From JBDIBB01 sp039812685 (GTDB lineage: Bacteria; Acidobacteriota; Vicinamibacteria; Vicinamibacterales; JAFNAJ01): a DNA stretch of 8,325 nt. The position numbers and the translations under genes were made by a program. The stretch is taken from NCBI GenBank assembly GCA_039812685.1, contig JBDIBB010000161.1, positions 1 to 8,325 of the forward strand. Direction: 5' to 3'. This document shows, piece by piece, positions 1 through 4,684 of this stretch (position 1 is its first letter; each line of letters starts with the position of its first letter). The notes below the pieces were generated by a model. That model had not been told where the DNA came from. It did not search any database and saw only the letters and a program-made list of their open reading frames with translations.

Positions 1-1
1 C

Positions 2-772
2 CGGCGTCTCGCCCGAGTCCATCTCCACCGGCTCGCTGACGGCACCCGCCTCATTCGGCGACCCGCGCCGACCGCTCGCTTCGTCGAACGACTGATGGTG
101 CTGGACGCAGTGCTCGACAGCCCGGAGTAGACCTGGCTCGCCAGCGAGCGTGAGAAGACTCGCCACTTCCAGTCACGCCTTGCGGACTACCGTCTCGAAC
201 CCAACGACCTCCCGCACCTTGCGTTCCGCGCTGGCTCCCGGGAGACGCTGCGGTTCTTCCCGGACAAGCTCCCAATCGGCGTAGATGGACTCGACGACGA
301 GCACGTGTTCATCTACCTCGCGACGCGGCCGTCGCCGGTGGACTTCCGCGCCTTCATGCAGCGGCACGCGATCGTGTGGCGCCTCCTCCGACGTCTGACC
401 ATTCGGGTGCTCGTGCCGCCGCAGTTCGAGGCCGCGATCCCGGCGTACCGTCAGGCCGCTCGCGAGGAGTTGTTGTCACCCTTGTGCCGGTCCGATGTTT
501 CGGAACTGCACTGGTACTTCGACCAGCGGAAGCTCGCCGCGGGCAGTGGCTCGACCCCGCCAGAGCCGCGGTTCGTCGAGGCGGCCAGACGGTTCCGGGC
601 GCCGCGCTTCCACGCGCTCTACCGGACGTGGGAGCAGGGCAACACGAACGCGCTGTGGAACGCCGGCACGTCGGGGCTCGTGGACGCGTTCGAGCGGGGA
701 GACGCGACGCTGGAGTTCGTCGCCCTCATTCGGCCGTATCTGTACCTCACCCATCTGGTCGGCACGGCATAG
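2..772 (+). pseudogene. Unrecognised protein gene, 5'-partial, interrupted by one in-frame TAG
   Basis: One reading frame is open from base 2 to the stop at 770-772 except for a single TAG at 128-130. Protein-like sequence continues smoothly across it: LMVLDAVLDSPE before the stop and TWLASEREKTRHFQSRLADY after it. This suggests one gene with a nonsense mutation or base-call error rather than two genes. The start lies outside the window. The first in-frame start codons after the stop are a GTG at 305 and an ATG at 356, so re-initiation would lose much of the protein. The visible product is about 256 residues, soluble-looking, rich in Arg, Leu and Trp, with no signal peptide or membrane helix. 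Late in the protein come LYRTWEQGN and PYLYLTHLVGTA. I do not recognise the family and assign no function. It ends 52 nt upstream of the HTH/nucleotidyltransferase pair, which has its own promoter, so co-transcription is not required. Confidence 0.6.
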
Positions 773-789
773 CCGGACATCAGCCGTTC

Positions 790-827
790 TTGCGAAATCC
801 ACATTCGAGATTCTAGAATATGGAATG
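790..827 (+). promoter_or_regulatory. Promoter with overlapping operator dyad of the HTH/AbiEii-like unit
   Basis: A -35-like TTGCGA (790-795) and a -10-like TAGAAT (814-819) are separated by 18 nt. The -10 lies only 5 nt before the ATG at 825, so transcription would begin at or next to the start codon and the mRNA would be leaderless. No Shine-Dalgarno sequence is visible. A dyad centred between 814 and 815 covers 802-827. Its core is the perfect palindrome attctagaat (810-819), flanked by cattc (802-806) and gaatg (823-827) about the same centre. Eleven of 13 base pairs match. A site covering the -10 and start codon upstream of a DNA-binding protein gene is the usual design for autorepression. 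That role is inferred. Confidence 0.6.
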
Positions 828-1352
828 CCTCAAGGGCTGCTGCCGCAGGACGTGGTCGTGCTCGCGAAGCTGGTTACCTATGGCGGCGCCCGGCCTCCGA
901 TCGCGCAGGTTGGCGCCGACCTGTCCCTCAGCCCCTCCCAGGTCTTCCAGTCCCTGAAGCGCCTCGAGCGCTCTCGCCTCGTCGATGCGGAGACCGGCCG
1001 GCCGTTGCTGAAGGCCGTCGAGGAGTTTCTGCTCCACGGGGTGAAGTACGCCTTCCCGGCGCGCAGAGGCGAGGCCACCAGGGGGAGGCCGACGGCCTAT
1101 GCGGCCCCGCCGCTCAATGCCACGATTGCGGCCGGCGAAGACCTGCCTCCGGTCTGGCCCGACCCCGCCGGCGAGGTCCGCGGCGTCACCTTCGAGCCGC
1201 TGCACAAGTCGGCCTCGAAAGCTGCCGAGAGAGACCCCTCGCTCTACGAGTTGCTGGCACTCCTGGACGCGTTGCGGGACGGCCGAGCCCGTGAACGCAC
1301 CCTCGCCGAGCGAGAGCTCAGCGCGCGCTTGCGGAGGCTACTCCGTGACTGA
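825..1352 (+). CDS. Winged-HTH (MarR-like) regulator, putative antitoxin partner of the nucleotidyltransferase
   Basis: 175 residues. The ATG at 825 is preferred over longer in-frame openings because the upstream frame overlaps gene 1 and reads as low-complexity Arg/Ser sequence, and because the promoter and dyad end exactly here. Residues about 5-62 form a winged-HTH with recognition-helix sequence SLSPSQVFQSLKRLERSRLV, followed by a basic linker. The C-terminal third has the pattern EPLHKSASKAAERDPSLYELLALLD, which I associate with regulators encoded directly before AbiEii-like nucleotidyltransferases. The next gene's GTG start overlaps this stop (GTGACTGA), which indicates translational coupling and a two-gene operon. 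By analogy with AbiEi/AbiEii it probably represses the operon and may counteract the downstream enzyme. It is shorter than, and unlike, classical AbiEi, so 'antitoxin' is an inference from context. Confidence 0.75.
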   Translation: MPQGLLPQDVVVLAKLVTYGGARPPIAQVGADLSLSPSQVFQSLKRLERSRLVDAETGRPLLKAVEEFLLHGVKYAFPARRGEATRGRPTAYAAPPLNATIAAGEDLPPVWPDPAGEVRGVTFEPLHKSASKAAERDPSLYELLALLDALRDGRARERTLAERELSARLRRLLRD

Positions 1353-2037
1353 TCCCAACCGAGCCCTGTTCGAGTCCGTCGTGCGGCTGCTGACGCCGGT
1401 GCTCGAAGAACTGGTCTTCGTCGGCGGCTGCACCACGGGTCTGTTCCTCACCGACCCTGCCGCCGGCGGCGTTCGACCCACCAAGGACGTGGACGCCATC
1501 GTCGACGTGGCCTCGTATGGTGCTTACGCGTCACTCGCAGAACGCCTCCGCGGCCTCGGTCTCGCGGAGGACACACGGCCCGGCGCGCCGCTCTGCCGCT
1601 GGCGTCAGCACGAGCTGGTTCTCGACGTGATGCCGACCGACGAGCAGGTGCTCGGGTTCAGCAATCGCTGGTATCCCGCCGCCCTTGCGACCGCGGACCT
1701 TCGACGTGTCGCCGGTCTCGACGTGCGGCTGGTGACTCCGGTGTACTTCCTGGCCACCAAGCTGGAGGCCTTCCGAGGCCGGGGCGCCGGTGACGTGTCC
1801 GCCAGCCACGACCTCGAAGACATCGTCACGGTCGTGGACGGGCGACCGCAGATCGTGGAGGAAGTCGCAGCCGCGGCAGCCGACGTGCGCGGCTACATCG
1901 TCAGCCAGATTGAGGCGCTGATGGACAACCCGGACTTCATCGACGCCTTGCCGGGGTTCCTCCTTCCGGACGCCGCGAGCCAGGCGCGACGAGGCCTCCT
2001 GGAGAGCCGGCTGCGAGCGCTCTTCAATCGCTCCTGA
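1345..2037 (+). CDS. AbiEii/AbiGii-type nucleotidyltransferase, putative type IV toxin
   Basis: 230 residues from a GTG start at 1345, inside the last codons of the regulator. The same frame extends upstream to 1099, but that part is an out-of-frame shadow of the regulator. Nucleotidyltransferase-fold motifs are clear: VGGCTTG with Gly27-Gly28, the metal-binding pair in TKDVDAIV (Asp48, Asp50), and a third acidic residue, Asp94, in LVLDVMPTD. The later block YFLATKLEAFRGRG (Lys139) and HDLEDI (His155-Asp159) matches the conserved Lys and D-x-x-D region of AbiEii-like proteins. All expected catalytic residues are present. Family members transfer a nucleotide to RNA or protein targets, and AbiEii is the toxic half of a phage abortive-infection system. 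Its partner is the overlapping HTH gene. Family assignment is firm. Actual toxicity and target are unknown. Confidence 0.8.
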   Translation: MTDPNRALFESVVRLLTPVLEELVFVGGCTTGLFLTDPAAGGVRPTKDVDAIVDVASYGAYASLAERLRGLGLAEDTRPGAPLCRWRQHELVLDVMPTDEQVLGFSNRWYPAALATADLRRVAGLDVRLVTPVYFLATKLEAFRGRGAGDVSASHDLEDIVTVVDGRPQIVEEVAAAAADVRGYIVSQIEALMDNPDFIDALPGFLLPDAASQARRGLLESRLRALFNRS

Positions 2038-2058
2038 CTCATTGCCCGCGAGTCGGGA
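2032..2058 (+). terminator. Hairpin over the stop codon of the nucleotidyltransferase gene
   Basis: tcctgactc (2032-2040) pairs with gagtcggga (2050-2058): nine pairs including one G-T, with a 9-nt loop. The TGA at 2035-2037 lies in the left arm. There is no following T-run, so an intrinsic terminator is not established. It may simply protect the 3' end or pause transcription. Confidence 0.35.
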
Positions 2059-2113
2059 TGGACGACCTGGCCCAACCTCGACGCACCTGCTCTCCCTAGC
2101 GCAGTCTGCTTCT

Positions 2114-2243
2114 CCGCATTCCCCGTAGGTGCCCCGCAGGGGAGAGCGGAGGGCGGGTCAAGGGCGGCGGAGCCGCCGAGCGGCGCGAGGGCACCCTTGA
2201 CGCGCTCGAGCACTCCCCCAGTCTCACCTGGAGGGGAATGCGG
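2114..2243. repeat. ~130-nt long-range imperfect palindrome or structured element
   Basis: Nested complementary segments run inward from both ends. ccgcattcccc (2114-2124) pairs perfectly with 2233-2243, 11 bp. aggtg (2127-2131) pairs with 2225-2229, ggggag (2139-2144) with 2213-2218, gagcg (2144-2148, sharing one base) with 2203-2207, and gtcaaggg (2157-2164) with cccttgac (2194-2201). GC-rich palindromes around ggcggagccgcc (2166-2177) lie at the tip. All pairs are collinear, so the whole block can fold as one long hairpin in RNA or as a cruciform. It is not protein-coding as far as I can see and lacks the GTTRRRY/RYYYAAC ends of integron attC sites. It could be a miniature mobile element or a structured RNA. 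Confidence 0.5.
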
Positions 2244-2297
2244 TGCTCCTCTTGCCGTGTCTCTGCTGCCGATTGCCTGATTGGCGGGAGACCGCCG

Positions 2298-2330
2298 GTG
2301 GGACAACCTCAGTTCGGAGGGTTGTCCCAC
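2298..2330. repeat. Perfect 11-bp inverted repeat
   Basis: gtgggacaacc (2298-2308) is repeated as its exact reverse complement at 2320-2330 across an 11-nt spacer. It lies in the gene-free gap with no T-run after it. It could be a regulator-binding site, a hairpin terminator for leftward or rightward transcripts, or part of a repeat element. Confidence 0.6.
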
Positions 2331-2444
2331 TCGACCACTGGCGCTCGTGGGCCTTGGGCTCGATGAGGAGAAGGACACACATCGCAGCTAGTGCGCCGAT
2401 GTCCCTGTGCCCGTTGCAGTTGTCGCAGCGGTCGGTGCTCAGGT

Positions 2445-2467
2445 CGGACGGCGGTCTCTGCCGTCCG
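2445..2467. repeat. 8-bp inverted repeat hairpin
   Basis: cggacggc (2445-2452) pairs exactly with gccgtccg (2460-2467) over a 7-nt loop. It is one of several hairpins clustered in the 2038-2894 gap. Function is not apparent. Confidence 0.4.
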
Positions 2468-2501
2468 TGAGGGCGCGCGAGGTCAGGGTGGCGGAAAGAG
2501 A

Positions 2502-2533
2502 GGGCGTGAGCGACCCAGGGGTCGCTCACGCCC
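2502..2533. repeat. Perfect 15-bp near-contiguous palindrome
   Basis: gggcgtgagcgaccc (2502-2516) is followed after only two bases (ag) by its exact reverse complement (2519-2533). This is the strongest single inverted repeat in the window. As RNA it would be a very stable hairpin, as DNA a good dimeric operator or cruciform. No U-tract follows, so a Rho-independent terminator is unlikely unless bidirectional. Confidence 0.65.
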
Positions 2534-2660
2534 CGGTGTCAGCGTCGGACGAAGTGTGCGCGCGCCGGAGCCGGTTCGTCCGGACAACAAGGTCCCAATC
2601 CGTGTCGCGTTGAGGGTCTGGCGAGCGGCCATCACGTTGCCATTCTGCGCGCCGGTCCGC

Positions 2661-2789
2661 GGCGCCGATCAAGGTTCTCCGCTGCGCTCCGACCGCGTGC
2701 AGACACGCGGCTCGCGCTCAATCACCGGCCCGCAACCACCGCGCGACGTCTCCTGCGCGCGAGACCTTGACTGCGCCGGCACCCGGCGC
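2661..2789. repeat. Second long-range foldable element plus GC-rich hairpin
   Basis: The left end has ggcgc, then tcaagg, then tctc (2661-2679). The right end has gaga, ccttga, then gcgcc (2761-2777) in complementary order, with small bulges. The arms are about 80 nt apart. Overlapping the right end, gcgccgg (2773-2779) pairs perfectly with ccggcgc (2783-2789). The tcaagg/ccttga stem and the gcgcga just before the right arm also occur in the 2114-2243 element, so the two may be diverged relatives. That link rests on short matches only. Confidence 0.35.
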
Positions 2790-2854
2790 GTGTCCTAGCA
2801 CTTGCGTGATAGCCGGACCGAAGGCCGCGTGGCTTCATGGTTCTTTAGCAAGCG

Positions 2855-2883
2855 CTCGCGACTCCGGCCAGTGAAGTCGCGAG
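2855..2883 (+). promoter_or_regulatory. 9-bp inverted repeat just upstream of the glycine-zipper gene
   Basis: ctcgcgact (2855-2863) and its exact reverse complement (2875-2883) flank an 11-nt spacer. The right arm ends 11 nt before the ATG at 2895, so the repeat sits in the leader or promoter. It could be a repressor site or a leader hairpin. The usual Shine-Dalgarno position carries no good SD. Confidence 0.45.
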
Positions 2884-2894
2884 AACGCGACGTT

Positions 2895-3395
2895 ATGAAC
2901 ACCCGCATGTGCGCACTGCTGACACTGGGCTTGGTCGTCGCTCCGGGTCTATCGACGCCCAGCTACAGCCAGGACGCGCCGGGAGCCTCCGGGAGTTCCG
3001 TGCGCGTGCTCACGATCTCTACCGGCGAGGTCCTGCAAGGCGTTGTGCTCGAGAACACCGACGGCCGACCGAGCCTGCGCATTGGCAAGCGCCGTGTTGA
3101 TGTTCCGGTGGAGGATGCCCGACGACTCGATCTCGAGGTGCGCGACTCCCTCATCGAGGGCGCGGTGATCGGCGCCGCCACACTCGGTCTACTGTGCGCC
3201 CTGGTCTGCGGCCAGGGATCGGGCAGTTCCGGTGACCTGTCGCAGGCCGTCATGACGAACGCTGTAGTGGGCGCGGCGATCGGTGCCTTCCTGGACTCCA
3301 GGATGAACGCGCGCCAAGCCGTCCACGAGCGATCAAGAAGTGCGAGCCAATCCCGGAGGGCCTCGGCCGTCCCGCTGCTCACGATGCGGTTCTGA
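2895..3395 (+). CDS. Small exported glycine-zipper protein, unknown function
   Basis: 166 residues from ATG 2895. The same frame opens earlier at 2802, but those 31 residues are basic and would bury the signal peptide. Residues 1-25 look like a Sec signal: MNTR, a hydrophobic stretch about 6-19, and a possible cleavage after Ser25 in PSYSQ. Residues 36-80 (VRVLTISTGEVLQGVVLEN... VPVEDARRLDL) resemble the small beta-barrel that often precedes glycine zippers in Acidobacteriota and related envelope proteins. Two glycine-zipper hydrophobic segments follow, about 89-106 (GAVIGAATLGLLCALVCG) and 119-133 (VVGAAIGAFL), then a basic, Ser/Arg-rich tail. It is probably periplasmic or membrane-associated. 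Cys101 and Cys105 could form a disulfide. No neighbour suggests a pathway, and I give it no specific name. Confidence 0.7.
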   Translation: MNTRMCALLTLGLVVAPGLSTPSYSQDAPGASGSSVRVLTISTGEVLQGVVLENTDGRPSLRIGKRRVDVPVEDARRLDLEVRDSLIEGAVIGAATLGLLCALVCGQGSGSSGDLSQAVMTNAVVGAAIGAFLDSRMNARQAVHERSRSASQSRRASAVPLLTMRF

Positions 3396-3819
3396 CGTGA
3401 CGCCATTCAGCGCTGGACTCGTTACCCCGCGTGTCTGGAGCGCTCCTAGCGGAGCCGGAGCAACTCGGGTCCGGCCTTTGAGCGCCGGCCTTGGGCACCT
3501 GCAACCGGGAGCCATGGAGACGCTGATGGCCGTGGCTGCCATGGCGCGGCGGCGGGAAGCGGCTCAGAGCGGCGGGAGCGGCTGCGCTCGGTCACCGTCA
3601 GCCTTCCTCGCAAGAGTCCTGTATGTTTCCGCCCCGATCCTGCGTCTACATAGGTAGGTCCTCTTTCACGTCCCTCACTGCTGACCGGCCGACAAACCCG
3701 CCGGTCCCGCCGATTCCCTCACCTCAGGACCTCCGTCGCAACGCCAACGCCTGTCTGGCCTACGAGCGCCAGGTGGGCAGGCGTCGTAACCCTGGAATCG
3801 GATTCGGAGGAGTGCGACT
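3396..3819. other. Gene-poor gap upstream of the recombination module
   Basis: I see no credible gene on either strand in these 424 nt. The ORFs present lack ribosome sites and family features. It holds a perfect 10-bp palindrome ggagcgctcc (3437-3446) and the hairpin at 3747-3784. The sequence just before 3820 carries the ribosome-binding site of the excisionase-like gene, GGAGG at 3806-3810, nine bases before its ATG. Confidence 0.5.
3747..3784 (+). promoter_or_regulatory. Two-tier hairpin upstream of the excisionase-like gene
   Basis: acgcctg (3747-3753) pairs with caggcgt (3778-3784), and inside it ctggc (3755-3759) pairs with gccag (3768-3772). Its right arm is 35 nt before the ATG at 3820. 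It could be an operator for the HTH protein, a leader hairpin, or a recombinase/Xis-binding site. Nothing here chooses among these. Confidence 0.35.
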
Positions 3820-4038
3820 ATGAAGCTCTGGTTGAACGTGAAGGACGCCGCCGAGTACGCGGGTGTCTGTGCAGACACGATCTACACGGCGTGCGAACGC
3901 CGAGAGCTGCACCACATCCGCATCGGCGGACGCCGGGCAATCCGGATGAAGCGGGAGTGGATCGATGCGTGGTTCGAGCGGTACGCCTGCGGCACTCGCG
4001 ATGCCCGGGCCGCTGGCGCGGCCGGATTGGGCGCCTGA
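3820..4038 (+). CDS. Excisionase-like helix-turn-helix DNA-binding protein
   Basis: 72 residues with a good ribosome site, GGAGG at 3806-3810. Residues about 4-52 form the MerR-like winged HTH of the excisionase/HTH_17 family: LNVKDAAEYAGVCADTIY, then RELHHIRIGGRRAIRMKREWIDAWFE, with the typical helix 'DAA..AGV', the R-I-G-G-R-R wing and a final 'W-I-D-x-W' helix. The Ala/Gly-rich tail (53-72) is probably unstructured. Proteins of this size next to tyrosine recombinases bend DNA at attachment sites and bias the integrase toward excision. Here the integrase is 650 nt downstream on the same strand with one gene between, consistent with a shared unit. A simple transcription-factor role is an alternative. 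Confidence 0.75.
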   Translation: MKLWLNVKDAAEYAGVCADTIYTACERRELHHIRIGGRRAIRMKREWIDAWFERYACGTRDARAAGAAGLGA

Positions 4039-4074
4039 CAATCGCCGCACCGAGTGCGGAGATTCGCGCCGTAA

Positions 4075-4098
4075 TCGCCGCGGTCTCTTCGGCGGCGA
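4075..4098 (+). repeat. 7-bp inverted repeat after the excisionase-like gene
   Basis: tcgccgc (4075-4081) pairs with gcggcga (4092-4098) over a 10-nt loop. The left arm is part of aatcgccgc, which also occurs as a direct repeat at 4040-4048. A second 7-bp repeat, ggcgccg (4154-4160) with cggcgcc (4175-4181), lies 30 nt before the SRPBCC gene. They could attenuate transcription between the genes. There is no T-run. Confidence 0.3.
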
Positions 4099-4210
4099 AT
4101 ACGACGGCCCGCTCCGCTGACATACCGGACACGGCGGGTGTCGAAGACCAAATGGCGCCGGCCGACGCGGATGGCGGCGCCGATTCTCAGAGAAGCGAGC
4201 AGAGGGGTTC

Positions 4211-4681
4211 ATGACTGCGTTTGATTCAGACACCGGCGTGTTCCTGAGCCGTCGCGTGGTGCCCTACCCGTCAGAGGCCATCTTCCAGGCGTTTGCGCGG
4301 CCGGAGCTGCTGGCGCGATGGTGGGGCCCGAGCGGATTCACCAACACGTTCGAGGTGTTCGAGTTCAGGCCGGGCGGGCGCTGGAAGTTCGTGATGCACG
4401 GACCCGACGGGGCCAACTTCCCGAACGAGAGCACATTCGTCGAGCTCGCCCCGTCCAGGGTGGTCATCCAGCACGCCTCGAAGCCTCACTACCTGCTGAC
4501 CGTGACGATCGCTGCCCACGACTCCGGGGCCGAGATCACCTGGCACCAGCAGTTCGACGACGTTGGCGTCGCCTCGCGGATCAGGCACATCGTCGAGCCC
4601 GCCAACGAGCAGAACCTCGATCGACTCGTCGCCGTCCTCGCCAGCGAACCCGTCCTTCCGGAGACTGATGCGAAGGGCTGA
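4211..4681 (+). CDS. SRPBCC / AHSA1-domain protein
   Basis: 156 residues, with a purine-rich ribosome site (AGAGGGG, 4201-4207) close to the ATG. The whole protein fits one SRPBCC (START-like helix-grip) domain of the AHSA1 subfamily: RRVVPYPSEAIFQAFARPE (14-32), the hallmark RWWGP (36-40), FEFRPGGRWKF (50-60), MHGPDG (62-67) and a long C-terminal helix. Such domains bind hydrophobic ligands or act as small enzymes or stress proteins. The substrate cannot be read from sequence. It sits between the excisionase-like gene and the integrase and ends three bases before the integrase ATG, so the two are likely translated from one message. This makes it either a cargo gene or an odd member of the recombination module. 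No SRPBCC role in recombination is known to me. Confidence 0.8.
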   Translation: MTAFDSDTGVFLSRRVVPYPSEAIFQAFARPELLARWWGPSGFTNTFEVFEFRPGGRWKFVMHGPDGANFPNESTFVELAPSRVVIQHASKPHYLLTVTIAAHDSGAEITWHQQFDDVGVASRIRHIVEPANEQNLDRLVAVLASEPVLPETDAKG

Positions 4682-4684
4682 CCC

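Noticed and set aside
128..130. Programmed amber recoding (pyrrolysine or suppression)
   Set aside because: A single TAG with no accompanying recoding machinery. A nonsense mutation or sequencing error is simpler.
2114..2243. Integron attC site
   Set aside because: The length and hairpin shape fit, but the GTTRRRY and RYYYAAC core sites are absent and there is no integron integrase. The recombinase here is phage/ICE-type.
2224..2798. Several ORFs in the repeat-rich gap on both strands
   Set aside because: They are Arg/Ser/Gly-rich, have no ribosome sites or recognisable domains, and overlap inverted repeats. They fit chance ORFs in GC-rich DNA.
3340..3657. 105-residue ORF after the glycine-zipper gene
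   Set aside because: It overlaps the real gene's end in another frame, has no Shine-Dalgarno at a plausible start, and has Arg/Ser/Gly-rich composition typical of a shadow ORF.
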